Shown here: in pieces, positions 35,501 through 44,783 of the stretch | Layout of the letters: each line of letters begins with the position of its first letter | Numbering within the stretch: position 1 is the first letter of the stretch | Assembly: GCF_003236295.1 (NCBI RefSeq) | Contig: NZ_POTW01000015.1 | Coordinates: 1 to 64,000, forward strand | Length of the DNA stretch: 64,000 nucleotides | From: Jiangella anatolica | Lineage (GTDB): Bacteria > Actinomycetota > Actinomycetes > Jiangellales > Jiangellaceae | Direction of reading: 5' to 3' | Notes under the pieces: model-generated | Database searches by the model: none | What the model saw: the letters and a program-made list of their open reading frames with translations, nothing else | Told to the model about the DNA's origin: nothing | Position numbers and translations under genes: made by a program

Positions 35501-37324
35501 TCAGCCGGACAGCACCAGCTCGATGCGACTCGTGCCGCCGGCGACGACCCGGATCGGGATGCCCCAGTCCTGCTGGTGGATGTGGCACGCGGCGTTCTCG
35601 CCGCCGTCGTCGCAGGACGCGGCCATGGCGGCGACGTGCAGCACCCCGTCATCGCCCGCCGCGATGGTCAGCCGGCGGGTGAGCGCGGTGTCGCGGCCCT
35701 CGCCGGCGGTGAGCAGCGGCGCCGGCGTCGACGACACCGTCAGCCGGGTGGCCGGGCCGTACCGCTCGTCCAGCTTCTGCCCCGGCGGCGGCTCGAACAC
35801 GACGACCAGCTCGACGTCGCCGGGCGCGACGTCGAGCGCGGGCCGCTGGGTCCGGTGCGCCGAGCCGGACGCCGTCGCGGCCGCTCCCAGGGGGATCCGG
35901 GTGAGCCGGTGCGCGGCGGACTCGACCACCACCAGGTGCTCGCCGTCGACGACCGCGCCGCTGGGCTCGCGCAGGCCGGTGGCCAGCGTGGTCAGCTCGC
36001 CGGTCGCGGGGTCGTAGCGGCGGACGGCGTCGTTGTAGGTGTCGCTGACGGCGACCGAGCCGTCCGGGAGCGCCGTCACGCCAAGCGGGTGCTGCAGCAG
36101 CGCCTGGCCGGCCGGGCCGTCGCGGAAGCCGAAGTCGAACAGCCCGGTGCCGACGGCGGTCTCGACGGCGCCGTCGCGGACCGCCCGCAGCGCCGACGTC
36201 TCGGAGTCGGCCAGCCACAGCGTGCGGTCCGCCGTCACCGTCAGCCCCGACGTCTGCGCGAACCAGGCCTCGCGCAGCTTGCCGTCGACCAGCCCCTCGT
36301 TCGTGGTGCCGCCGAACACCTCGATGGAGGGCTCCTTCGGGTCGAACGCCCAGAGCTGGTGGATGCCGGCCATCGCGACGACGACGGTGAGATCGGCGGG
36401 CGACCAGACGACGTCCCACGGCGACGACATCGGGATCGCGCGCGGGTCGCCGCCGACGTCCTCGCCGTTGGGGTCGCCCTGCATCCACGGACGGCCGGTG
36501 CCGGCGATGGTCGTCACCTGGCCGTCGGCCAGCCGCACGCCGCGCAGCACATGGTTGACGGTGTCGGCGACGACGACCTCGTAGTCCGTCCACGGGTGGA
36601 ACTCCGGCGGCAGCAGCGCGAGTCCCTGCGGCTCGTTGAAGCGGGCCTCACCGGGGCCGCCGTCGACCAGGCCACGCTCGCCGGTGCCGATGCGCCGGAC
36701 CACCGTCTCCAGGTCGTCGGCCAGCTCGACCAGGCTGTGGTTGCCGGTGTCGCTGACCAGGAACGTGCCGCCGGGCAGCGCGATCGCCTGGCCGGGGAAG
36801 CGCAGCGTGGTCGGCTCCGGCTCGGGCGGGACGTACGGGCCGTTGCCGCGGCGCAGCGTGCCCTTCGCCTCGTGCACCGGGATCAGCTCGTCGAGGATCG
36901 CGGCGAGCGCGTGCGCGTGCCCCTCACCGGAGAACTGCGCCGCGATGTACCCCTCCGGGTCGACCAGCGTCAGCGTCGGCCAGGCCCGCACGGCGTACTG
37001 CTGCCACGTCGTCAGCTCCGGGTCGTCGAGCACCGGATGGTGCACGCCGTACCGCTCCACCGCCGCGACGACCGCATCGTGCTCCGCCTCGTGCTCGAAC
37101 TTCGGCGAGTGCACCCCGACCACCGTGAGCACGTCGCCGTACCGCTCCTCCAATGGCCGCAGCTCGTCGAGGACGTGCAGGCAGTTGATGCAGCAGAACG
37201 TCCAGAAGTCGATGACGGTAAATCGACCTCGAAGGTCTGCGAGGCTGAGGTCCTCGCCGCCGGTGTTGATCCATCCTCCGCGGCCCACCAACTCTGGTGC
37301 GCGGACTCGCGCTCGTCCTGTCAC
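35501..37324 (-). CDS. Thioredoxin-like protein with NHL-repeat propeller
   Basis: A 607-residue protein. The N-terminal thioredoxin-like domain (about residues 20-165) has the unusual active site FWTFCCINCLHVL. A six-bladed NHL-type propeller follows (blades beginning ALPGGTFLVSDTGNHSL, VVVADTVNHVLRG, LADSETSALRAV, VSDTYNDAVRRY), with a C-terminal beta domain. This is the NHLRC2-like architecture, cytoplasmic and without a signal peptide. The redox partner is unknown. GTG 37324 has no ribosome site. The first 30 or so codons are less GC-rich than the rest, and a 17-residue copy of the N-terminus lies at 37870-37935. Confidence 0.9.
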   Translation of the reverse strand: MTGRARVRAPELVGRGGWINTGGEDLSLADLRGRFTVIDFWTFCCINCLHVLDELRPLEERYGDVLTVVGVHSPKFEHEAEHDAVVAAVERYGVHHPVLDDPELTTWQQYAVRAWPTLTLVDPEGYIAAQFSGEGHAHALAAILDELIPVHEAKGTLRRGNGPYVPPEPEPTTLRFPGQAIALPGGTFLVSDTGNHSLVELADDLETVVRRIGTGERGLVDGGPGEARFNEPQGLALLPPEFHPWTDYEVVVADTVNHVLRGVRLADGQVTTIAGTGRPWMQGDPNGEDVGGDPRAIPMSSPWDVVWSPADLTVVVAMAGIHQLWAFDPKEPSIEVFGGTTNEGLVDGKLREAWFAQTSGLTVTADRTLWLADSETSALRAVRDGAVETAVGTGLFDFGFRDGPAGQALLQHPLGVTALPDGSVAVSDTYNDAVRRYDPATGELTTLATGLREPSGAVVDGEHLVVVESAAHRLTRIPLGAAATASGSAHRTQRPALDVAPGDVELVVVFEPPPGQKLDERYGPATRLTVSSTPAPLLTAGEGRDTALTRRLTIAAGDDGVLHVAAMAASCDDGGENAACHIHQQDWGIPIRVVAGGTSRIELVLSG

Positions 37325-37406
37325 AGTTCAAGTGTCCCTGACACCCGGCCGGGCGCCCGCCCCCCGGTAGCCCGCAGAGCGTCGTTGTTGCGCTGGACTT
37401 CAAGAG

Positions 37407-37441
37407 CCCCGGCGCGGAGCCACACAGCGCGCGCCGGGGCC
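37407..37441. terminator. GC-rich hairpin upstream of the thioredoxin-NHL gene
   Basis: GCCCCGGCGCG (37407-37417) pairs perfectly with CGCGCCGGGGC (37431-37441). No gene on either side clearly ends here, so it may be a leftover terminator of the decayed island. Confidence 0.45.
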
Positions 37442-37565
37442 TAGCCGGGATCGCCGGCGTGGGAGCGCCTCCTCCGACCGCTTCCAAGGCTACCCGTTGA
37501 CCGTTCGTGTGTCCGACTGTCATTCTGGTCGGCTAACTACATCGGGAATCCGCCCGGCGTAGTCC

Positions 37566-37710
37566 AGAAATGGGCTACCGGGCGGGCTGTGGGAGCGGCT
37601 CTCCGGTGGCCTCAGCACTCAGGAGGTAGCCGAAGCCACACGCACAGGCAAGGACGTACGACGCTGGAGCGCTTGGAGAGGTTCCGCAGTCACACCAAGG
37701 TTATTGGTCA
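37566..37710 (+). pseudogene. Possible transposase remnant (IS30-like N-terminus)
   Basis: One plus-strand frame without a start codon reads LWERLSGGLSTQEVAEATRT then GKDVRRWSAWRGSAVTPRLL. It resembles the helix-turn-helix beginning of actinobacterial IS30-type transposases (the LWELIAGGLTTEEAA... RWFRxxGGV pattern). A stop codon precedes it and another ends it soon after, and no catalytic DDE part or clear terminal repeats are seen. Similarity is from memory of the family and is weak. Confidence 0.35.
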
Positions 37711-37869
37711 GGTCCTTCGGGATCTCTGGCCGTTGTTCGTGGTGGCGTTCTTGATTCGGATGTGACCTTGGACAGGGCCGGCTGACGTCGGGCCGCCAGG
37801 GAGCGAACGGGGATCGGTGGGAACCGGTCCCCTTCGTGCGCTATGGGGTCGCCCCGGTGGGCACTGCTG

Positions 37870-37935
37870 TCATCGCCAGCCGCCGCGGCCGACCAGCTCG
37901 GGGGCGCGGACCCGGGCCCGTCCAGTCGATGCCAT
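37870..37935 (-). pseudogene. Displaced copy of the 5' end of the thioredoxin-NHL gene
   Basis: From ATG 37935 the minus strand encodes MAS, then TGRARVRAPELVGRGGW, then R and a stop. Those 17 residues are identical to residues 2-18 of the thioredoxin-NHL protein, while the DNA differs at about a quarter of positions, all synonymous. The copy uses the GC-rich codons typical of the genome. It looks like the original start of the gene, or of a lost homologue, separated from the gene by about 540 bp of decayed DNA. Confidence 0.6.
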
Positions 37936-38051
37936 GGGCCCATTCTGCGCGCCCGACTTCACAGGAGCGTCGGGCGGGCGTCACCGGACGGCTCCTTGCC
38001 GCACACCTTGCGTCCCGAGAGTGGATGATCCCCCACCCATCAGGAGCACCC

Positions 38052-39518
38052 ATGCCCAGCACCTGGAGGACCACGGCGGTCACGACCGCCGCGGTCGCGC
38101 TGACGGTGGCCGGCTTCGTCCGCGCGGACGACCAGGCCCCGCCGCCAGCACCCGGCACACCGCCGGCCGCACCGGCCGTCGCCGGCGCCGCCCCTGTCGA
38201 AGGCATCGACGCGATCCACGAGATGTACCTCGACCATGGGCCGGACGCCGGCGTGATGGTGATCGCGCACCGCGGCTACTGGCGCGGCGCGCCGGAGAAC
38301 TCGATCGCCGCCGTCGAGCAGGCGATCGAGCGCGGCGCCCACGTCGTCGAGATCGACGTGCAGCGGACCGCCGACGGACATCTCGTGCTCATGCACGACA
38401 CCACCGTCGACCGCACGACGAACGGCACCGGCGCGGTCTCGTCGCTCACGCTCGCCCAGATCAAGGCGCTGCGGCTGAAGGAGCACCTGGGCGGCGCCCA
38501 GGCCGCCGTCACCGACCACCAGGTGCCGACGCTGGAGGAGGCGCTCGCGGTCGTGAAGGACCGGGCCATGGTGAACCTGGACAAGGGCTGGCCGTTCCGC
38601 GGCCAGGAGTACGACCTGCTGGTCGAGACCGGCACGCTGCGCAACGCGATCTTCAAGAGCAGCGCCCCGGTCGCCGAGGTCGAGGCGTTCCTCGCCCGCG
38701 ACGCGGAGATCCTCTATACGCACGTGGTCGGCGACGGGAACGCGGCGTCGATCGGCGCGTTCTCCGACGACGCCGGCCGGCCGCAGGCCTACGAGCTGGT
38801 CTTCGACCGGCTGACCGACCCGCAGATCCAGCCGGCCACGGTCGCAGGCATCCGCGAGGACGCCCGGGTGTGGATCAACACCATGTGGTACGGCCTGGCC
38901 GCCGGCTACACCGACGAGCGGTCGCTGGTCGACCCGGCCGAGGGCTGGGAGCCGGTGGTCGAGCGGCACGGCGCGTCGATGATCCAGACCGACGACCAGG
39001 ACGCGCTGGTCGAGTGGCTGGCCGCGCGCAGGACCGGCCAGGACTGGCCGGTCCTCCCCCGCGACGTCCTGCGGGTCCAGGCCGAGGACTACTCGATCGA
39101 CGGCGTCGGCGTCGGCTACGCGGACCAGGACGTCGAGAACCGTGGCGGGGCGGCCCGCGAGTACGAGGGCGTCGACGTCTGCGACAACGGCGGCGCGATC
39201 GTCGTCTGCTGGATCCGCGGCGGCGAGTGGACGCGCTACTCCGTCGACGTCCGGGTGCCGGGCCGGTACGCCGTCACCGCGCGGGTGTCGTCGCCCTACC
39301 GTCCGGCCGGCCGGCTCACCGTCGAGTTCGACGACGGGGCGAGCCTCGGCCCGGTCGACGTCAGGACGACGACCGGCCACAACAGCTTCATGACCCAGCC
39401 CGTCGGCGAGGTCCTGCTGGGCCGCGGCACGCACGAGTTCACCGTCCGGATCGACGCGAACGCCTACCAGAACTTCAACCTCGACCACCTCGAGCTCGAG
39501 CGGACCGGGAGCCGATGA
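38052..39518 (+). CDS. Secreted glycerophosphodiester phosphodiesterase with CBM6-like domain
   Basis: A 488-residue exported enzyme. A signal peptide occupies about residues 1-26. A GDPD TIM barrel (about 55-335) follows with IAHRGYWRGAPENSI (HRG/PEN motif), EIDVQRTADGHLVLMHD (metal and catalytic residues) and MVNLDKGWPF. A C-terminal CBM6-type carbohydrate-binding domain (about 345-486) starts at VLRVQAEDYSIDGVG. The enzyme should split glycerophosphodiesters or teichoic-acid-like polymers outside the cell, with the CBM holding it to a glycan. AGGAG 6 bp before ATG 38052 sets the start; the longer in-frame extension runs through the decayed island. It overlaps the next gene (ATGA). Confidence 0.92.
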   Translation: MPSTWRTTAVTTAAVALTVAGFVRADDQAPPPAPGTPPAAPAVAGAAPVEGIDAIHEMYLDHGPDAGVMVIAHRGYWRGAPENSIAAVEQAIERGAHVVEIDVQRTADGHLVLMHDTTVDRTTNGTGAVSSLTLAQIKALRLKEHLGGAQAAVTDHQVPTLEEALAVVKDRAMVNLDKGWPFRGQEYDLLVETGTLRNAIFKSSAPVAEVEAFLARDAEILYTHVVGDGNAASIGAFSDDAGRPQAYELVFDRLTDPQIQPATVAGIREDARVWINTMWYGLAAGYTDERSLVDPAEGWEPVVERHGASMIQTDDQDALVEWLAARRTGQDWPVLPRDVLRVQAEDYSIDGVGVGYADQDVENRGGAAREYEGVDVCDNGGAIVVCWIRGGEWTRYSVDVRVPGRYAVTARVSSPYRPAGRLTVEFDDGASLGPVDVRTTTGHNSFMTQPVGEVLLGRGTHEFTVRIDANAYQNFNLDHLELERTGSR

Positions 39519-41308
39519 TGCGCCGTCACCACACCCTCGCCGCGGCCGCCGCCCTCGTCCTGACCGGACTGGCTGCGCCGGCCGCCACCGCCGAGCCGGC
39601 GACCGAGCAGGCGACTGAGCCGGCCGGCACCGTCCCCGTCCAGCTGCTGTCGATCACCGACCTGCACGGCTACTTCGGCGCCTACACCGCGTCGATCCGC
39701 GGCGCGCACGCCGGCGACCCCGCGCAGACCGTCGGCGGCGGCGCGTACCTGGCGACGCACCTGAAGCAGCTCGCCGCCGGGCAGCCGAACTCGATCCTGT
39801 TCTCCGCCGGCGACGACTTCTCCGGCTGGCCGGACGAGACCGAGTTCTTCTGGAACGAGCCGACCGTCGAGTACCTCGACGCGATCGGGCTGGAGTTCTC
39901 CACCGTCGGCAACCACGAGATGGACCGCGGCTTCGCGTTCCTCGACCACATGCGCAACGGCACCTGCGAAGGCCGCCCGGACGACGACCTCTGCTTCACC
40001 GACTCGACCGGCCAGGTGTTCGACGGCGCCGAGTACGAGTACTACTCGGCGAACGTCATCGACCGCGCGACGGACGAGCCCGCGCTGGAGCCGTCGCACG
40101 TCGAGTACGTGGACGACGGCGCCGGTGGCACGCTGCCGGTCGGGTTCGTGCACGCCACGACCTCGCTGACGTCGAGCGAGCAGATGTCGTACACGCCCAC
40201 CGGGTACGACTACGCGCCCGAGGTCGCCGCGATCAACGCGGCCACGTCGGCGCTGAGGGACCAGGGCGTCGAGGCGATCGTCGTCGTACTGCACGAGGGG
40301 TTCTCGCAGCAGGCGGGCACCGGCTACAACGACTGCGTCGCGCCGTTCGGCCCGGCCGTCGACTTCAACCGCGAGATCGACGCCGAGGTGGACGCGATCG
40401 TCACCGGGCACTGGCACGGCATGGTCAACTGCTTCCTGCCCGGCCCCGACGGCGTGCCGCGGCCGATCGTCCAGGGCGGCAACCACGGCCACCTGATCAG
40501 CGAGATCGGCCTGCGGCTGGACCCGGCCACCGGCGACGTCGTCCGTGACCGCACGACGTCGGTCCTGCACCCCAACACGCAGGACGTCGCGCCGGATCCG
40601 GAGGCGGTGCGGATCGCGGACTACTGGCAGGCCCGGCTGGCCGAGCGCAACGCCACCGAGATCGCCACGGTCACCGGCGACATCCGCCGTGCGCCGGGCG
40701 ACGCGGCTGAGTCGCCCGCGTACAACCTGGCCGCCGACGCGTTCCTCTGGGCGGCGAACCAGGACGGCGCGGCCGACCTGGCGGTGGCGATGCCCGGCAT
40801 CCTGCGCGCCGACGTCACGTATGCGCCGACGCCGTCGCGGCTGGGCGACGCGCCGGGCCGGGTGCTGTTCCCGGAGCTCGCCGTCGGCGTGGTCTACGAC
40901 TCCGGCATCGGCGTCGGGATCGTCCGCGGCACGGTGACGGGTCAGGACGTGCTGGACCTGCTGGAGAGCCAGTGGCAGGCCGGCCCGAACGGGACGGTGA
41001 CGTTCCGGTCGATGGCGGTGTCGGGCAACGTCACCTACGCCTACGACACCGACCGGCCGCTGGGCCGGCGGGTCGTGCCGGGCAGCGTCCGCGTCGACGG
41101 CCGGCCGCTGCGCCCGGGCGGCGACTACCGGGTGGCGACGCTGGCGAACAACTTCTTCGCCAAGAACGCCACGCCGGGCTTCACGGCCCTGATCGGCGCC
41201 CGCGACCAGGACCGCAGCCTCTTCAACGGCGGCGACGCGCTGTGGCGCTACGCCGAGGCGCACTCGCCGCTCGCCCCGCCCGAGGTGGGCAGGGCGAGCG
41301 CGCGCTGA
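39515..41308 (+). CDS. Secreted 5'-nucleotidase / cyclic phosphodiesterase (UshA type)
   Basis: A 597-residue exported metallophosphoesterase. A signal peptide ends at about ATAEPA. The calcineurin-like domain has SITDLHGYFG, FSAGDDFSG, STVGNHEMDRG, VLHEGF and VTGHWHGM, giving the usual two-metal ligand set. The C-terminal 5'-nucleotidase domain (about residues 355-570) has ESPAYNLAADAFLWA and the substrate-stacking region LANNFFAKNATPGF. It should release phosphate and nucleosides from extracellular nucleotides. ATG 39515 overlaps the GDPD stop, so both are made together, suggesting a phosphate or nutrient scavenging operon. No Pho box was identified. Confidence 0.93.
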   Translation: MMRRHHTLAAAAALVLTGLAAPAATAEPATEQATEPAGTVPVQLLSITDLHGYFGAYTASIRGAHAGDPAQTVGGGAYLATHLKQLAAGQPNSILFSAGDDFSGWPDETEFFWNEPTVEYLDAIGLEFSTVGNHEMDRGFAFLDHMRNGTCEGRPDDDLCFTDSTGQVFDGAEYEYYSANVIDRATDEPALEPSHVEYVDDGAGGTLPVGFVHATTSLTSSEQMSYTPTGYDYAPEVAAINAATSALRDQGVEAIVVVLHEGFSQQAGTGYNDCVAPFGPAVDFNREIDAEVDAIVTGHWHGMVNCFLPGPDGVPRPIVQGGNHGHLISEIGLRLDPATGDVVRDRTTSVLHPNTQDVAPDPEAVRIADYWQARLAERNATEIATVTGDIRRAPGDAAESPAYNLAADAFLWAANQDGAADLAVAMPGILRADVTYAPTPSRLGDAPGRVLFPELAVGVVYDSGIGVGIVRGTVTGQDVLDLLESQWQAGPNGTVTFRSMAVSGNVTYAYDTDRPLGRRVVPGSVRVDGRPLRPGGDYRVATLANNFFAKNATPGFTALIGARDQDRSLFNGGDALWRYAEAHSPLAPPEVGRASAR

Positions 41309-41328
41309 CGAACGGGGGGCGCCGGCGG

Positions 41329-43392
41329 TCAGGTGAGGATCGCCGGCGTCTCCCAGTCCTTGCCGAGCACGTTGTGCGCGAGGAAGGCGAACACCGTCTG
41401 GTACCAGACCTTCGCGTGCTGCGGGGTGAGGATCCAGTGGTTCTCGTCCGGGAAGTAGAGGAACTTGTGCGGCATCTCGCCGTCCTCGCCCTGGGCCCGG
41501 GTGGCGATCTCGAACCAGAGCCGCAGCGCCTCGCCGATCGGCACCCGGTAGTCGCGGTCGCCGTGGATGACGAGCATGGGGGTGGTGATGGAGTCGACGT
41601 GGTTGTGCGGCGAGTTGGCCGCCGCCATCTCGGCCGTCATCTCCTTGACCCAGTAGAACGCGGCGTCGGTGGTGGGGCCGAACTGGTCCAGCGCCCACAG
41701 GCTGGCGTGCGTGACGATCGCGTCGAAGCGGTCGGTGTTGCCGGCCACCCAGTTCGCCATGTAGCCGCCGAACGAGCCGCCCATCGCGGCGGTGCGGGTG
41801 TCGTCGACCTCGTCGCGGGCGACGGCGGCGTCGGTGATGGCCATCAGGTCGGTGAACGGCGCCTTGCCCCACGCGCCCCAGCCGCGACGGATGAAGTCGA
41901 GGCCGTAGCCGGTGGACAGCGCCGGGTCCGGCAGCAGGACCGCGTAGCCCTGTGCGACCGCGAGCCACGGGTTCCACCGCCACGACCAGGCGTTCCACGA
42001 CCCGAGCGGGCCGCCGTGGATCCACAGCAGCAGCGGCGCCGGGCTCGTCGCCGACGCGCCGTCGGGCAGCGCGAGCCAGCCGCGCACGCGCACGCCGTCG
42101 GCGGCGGTCGTGTCCAGCTCGGCGAGCGTGCCCGGCAGCTCGGGGACGGGCGCGGGCGCCGGCAGCGGCTCCGAGCTCTGCCGGGCGGCGGTCGCCGACA
42201 GCCGGACCGGCCGCGGCGGCTCGAGGTAGGACGTGCGCAGCGCGTAGACGGTCTGGCCGTCGGGCGCGACGACGAGGTCGGAGTAGGCGTAGTCGTCGGC
42301 GGTGAGCCGGGTGATCTCGCCGCTGGCGAGGTCGATCCGGAAGACCGGTGCGCGGCCGTCGTCGTCGGCGGCGAAGAACAGCGCGGAGCCGTCCGGCGCC
42401 CACACCGGCGTGCCGGGCCAGCGGTCCCAGTCGGCGGTGAGCGACCGGATGGCGCCGTCGGCGACGGTGATGACGACCAGCTCCTGGTCGACCGGCTCGG
42501 TCGGCGTGGAGCGCCGGCCCCTGATGGCAGCGACGCTGGCGCCGTCGGGCGAGAACTTCGCCGTCTCGAACTCGTGGTCGGCGTCGTCGGCCAGCAGCCG
42601 CCGCTCGCCGGTCGCGACGTCGATCAGCACCAGCGACTGGCGGAACCCGCCGCGCTCGGGCACGTTCCACACCGCGACGACGCTCGAGCCGTCGGCGCTG
42701 ACGTCGTAGGAGGTGGAGTCCAGCGACCGGCCGGCGTCGGGGGTGAGGTCGCGCAGCTCGACCGCGGGGTCGTCGAGAGGCGAGTCTCCGTCGCGCAGCG
42801 CGCCGGCGAACAGCCGCGGCGCGTCGGGGCCGAGGTCGTGGTCCCAGTACCGCACCGGGTAACGCTCGTGCAGGATCGCGGCGACCTTCTTCTCCTTGCG
42901 CTCCTTGCGCCGCTTCTCCTCGGACTCGAGGTCGGTCGACGACGGGAACGTGCTGGAGGCGACCACGACGGTCCCGGACTCGCGCGCGACCACCACGCCG
43001 CCGACACCACCCGGCCGCTTCGCGACGACGCGGGCCTCGCCGCCGTCGGCCGGAAGCAGCCAGAGCAGCGGGACCTCGTCGTCCTCCTTGGCGGAGGGAT
43101 CGGGGCGTGCGGAGCCGAACAGCAGAGAGCCGTCGGGCAGGAAGGCGGCGCCGCTCTCGCCCTTCGCGCTGCGGGTCAGCCGCCGGGCCGGGCGCTCGCC
43201 GGCCGGGTCGACCTCCCAGAGGGCGGTGACGTACTTCGTGCTGTCGGGGCCGAGCGTCGACACCGCGGTCACCAGCCGGGCGCCGTCGGGCGACAGCGTC
43301 AGCCCGCCGGTGCGCGGCAGTGCCACATAGGCGTCCAGGTCGTGGAACGGTGTGGGTGGGAGGTCCGGGGTCTCCGGCGTGGTGTCTGTCAC
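41329..43392 (-). CDS. S9 family prolyl oligopeptidase-type serine peptidase
   Basis: A 687-residue cytoplasmic peptidase. The N-terminal two thirds form a beta-propeller of WD/TolB-like blades (GGLTLSPDGARLV, TAKFSPDGASVAAIRG, PVWAPDGSALFFAAD). The C-terminal alpha/beta hydrolase has LLLWIHGGPLGSWNAWSWRW, nucleophile GGSFGGYM, acid HGDRDYRVP and base DENHWI. Such acyl-aminoacyl-peptidase or dipeptidyl-peptidase-like enzymes cleave short peptides. No signal peptide is visible. The start is GTG 43392 with a weak ribosome site. Divergent from the GAF regulator. Confidence 0.94.
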   Translation of the reverse strand: MTDTTPETPDLPPTPFHDLDAYVALPRTGGLTLSPDGARLVTAVSTLGPDSTKYVTALWEVDPAGERPARRLTRSAKGESGAAFLPDGSLLFGSARPDPSAKEDDEVPLLWLLPADGGEARVVAKRPGGVGGVVVARESGTVVVASSTFPSSTDLESEEKRRKERKEKKVAAILHERYPVRYWDHDLGPDAPRLFAGALRDGDSPLDDPAVELRDLTPDAGRSLDSTSYDVSADGSSVVAVWNVPERGGFRQSLVLIDVATGERRLLADDADHEFETAKFSPDGASVAAIRGRRSTPTEPVDQELVVITVADGAIRSLTADWDRWPGTPVWAPDGSALFFAADDDGRAPVFRIDLASGEITRLTADDYAYSDLVVAPDGQTVYALRTSYLEPPRPVRLSATAARQSSEPLPAPAPVPELPGTLAELDTTAADGVRVRGWLALPDGASATSPAPLLLWIHGGPLGSWNAWSWRWNPWLAVAQGYAVLLPDPALSTGYGLDFIRRGWGAWGKAPFTDLMAITDAAVARDEVDDTRTAAMGGSFGGYMANWVAGNTDRFDAIVTHASLWALDQFGPTTDAAFYWVKEMTAEMAAANSPHNHVDSITTPMLVIHGDRDYRVPIGEALRLWFEIATRAQGEDGEMPHKFLYFPDENHWILTPQHAKVWYQTVFAFLAHNVLGKDWETPAILT

Positions 43393-43470
43393 GGTTTCTT
43401 ACCTATCACGGGACCGCGGCGCCCTGACAGGACTACTTACGCAACACCACGACGGCGTTCTACCCTCGAC

Positions 43471-43494
43471 ATGGCGGAGAGGGAGCTTCGATGA
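43471..43494 (+). CDS. Leader mini-ORF overlapping the GAF-regulator start
   Basis: ATG 43471 opens MAERELR, whose TGA overlaps the regulator ATG at 43491 (ATGA). TACCCT (43461-43466) precedes it by 4 bp, so it may be read from a leaderless message. Its own codons contain the GGAGAGGGAG that serves as ribosome site for the downstream gene. Translation is inferred. Confidence 0.35.
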   Translation: MAERELR

Positions 43495-44783
43495 CGAAGA
43501 CGGCGATGGCCTGGTCGAAGGGCGCCGACCTGTCCACGATCGCGCGCCGGCTGCGGTACGCCCACGAGACGTTCGTCGCCACCGGCCGCGCCTCCCCCGA
43601 TCTGCGCCCCGTCGTCGCCGACTCGTGGCAGCGGTCGGTGTCGTCCGGCGCCGATCCCGCCGGGAGCCGGCTGGCGCCGGTCGAGCTGACCGACGCCGAC
43701 CTCGACGGCTACCGCACCGCGCATCCGCTGGCCGCGGTCATGCCGGTGATCCGGAACCTGCTGGTGGCCGACGCCGCCGACAGCGACCTGCTGGTCGCGG
43801 TGGCCGACCACGAGGGCCGGCTGCTGTGGGTCGAGGGCGAGCCGCTGCTGCGCCGGCGGGCCGAGGCGATGCACTTCGTGGCCGGGGCGCGGTGGAGCGA
43901 GCAGCTGGCCGGCACGAACGCCCCCGGTACCGCGCTGGCCATCGGCGGGCCGGTGCAGATCTTCGCCGCCGAGCACTTCTCCGCGGCGGTGCAGCCGTGG
44001 AGCTGCTCGGCCGCGCCCATCCACGACCCGCGCACCGGCGCCGTCCTCGGCGTCATCGACGTCACCGGCGGCGACCACGTGGCCTCGCCGCACATGCTGA
44101 CGCTGGTGCGCGCGGCCGCGGCGGCCGCCGAGTCCGAGCTGCGGCTGCAGGCGCTCGGCCCGCTGGCGCCGTCGCGGTCCCGGGCCGTGCCGTCGCCGGC
44201 CGGCCAGCCCCGCCTGGAGGTGCTCGGCACGTCCGGGCGGCTGCTGCGCGGCGGCGCGCCGCAGCCCATCTCGCCCCGGCTGGCCGAGGTCCTGCTGCTG
44301 CTCAGCCTCCGTCCGGACGGTCTGAGCGCCGAACAGCTGGCGGTCGACCTGTACGAACGGGAACCGTCCATGGTCACCGTCCGGGCCGAGCTGAGCCGGC
44401 TGCGGACCCTGCTCGGCGCCGCGGCGGTGCAGTCGCGGCCGTACCGTCTGCGCGTCCCGGTCGGCACCGACCTCGCCGAGCTGACCGCCCTGCTCACCCG
44501 CGGCGACGCCCGTGCGGCGCTGGACCGGTACGCGGGTCCGGTGCTGCCGTCCTCACAGGCGCCGCGGATCGCCCGGCTGCGGGCCGAGACCGCCGCGGCG
44601 CTGCGCCGGGTGCTGCTCGACCACGCTGACGCGGCCACCCTGCTCGACTACGCCCACCGGCACGCCGACGACGACCTCGACGTGTGGACGGCGGCGCACG
44701 ACCGCCTGCCGGCCGGTGACCCGCGCCGGTCCCCCGTCGCCAGCCGCATCGAGCTGCTCGACGCCGAGCTCGGCCTGCGCTGA
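43491..44783 (+). CDS. GAF-domain regulator with C-terminal winged-helix/BTAD-like part
   Basis: A 430-residue regulator. The N-terminal half matches the AcoR-type sensor: SWQRSVSSGADPAGSRL, then a GAF domain (about residues 85-215) with FVAGARWSEQLAGTNAPGTA and CSAAPIHDPRTGAVLGVID. The AAA+ and Fis-type parts of AcoR are missing. Instead, residues about 235-320 look like an OmpR/SARP-type winged helix (ISPRLAEVLLLLSL, MVTVRAELSRLRTLLGA), followed by a helical BTAD-like tail. It sits 99 bp before an aldehyde dehydrogenase and DUF779 gene, and probably activates them in response to an aldehyde, alcohol or related signal. Confidence 0.85.
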   Translation: MTKTAMAWSKGADLSTIARRLRYAHETFVATGRASPDLRPVVADSWQRSVSSGADPAGSRLAPVELTDADLDGYRTAHPLAAVMPVIRNLLVADAADSDLLVAVADHEGRLLWVEGEPLLRRRAEAMHFVAGARWSEQLAGTNAPGTALAIGGPVQIFAAEHFSAAVQPWSCSAAPIHDPRTGAVLGVIDVTGGDHVASPHMLTLVRAAAAAAESELRLQALGPLAPSRSRAVPSPAGQPRLEVLGTSGRLLRGGAPQPISPRLAEVLLLLSLRPDGLSAEQLAVDLYEREPSMVTVRAELSRLRTLLGAAAVQSRPYRLRVPVGTDLAELTALLTRGDARAALDRYAGPVLPSSQAPRIARLRAETAAALRRVLLDHADAATLLDYAHRHADDDLDVWTAAHDRLPAGDPRRSPVASRIELLDAELGLR

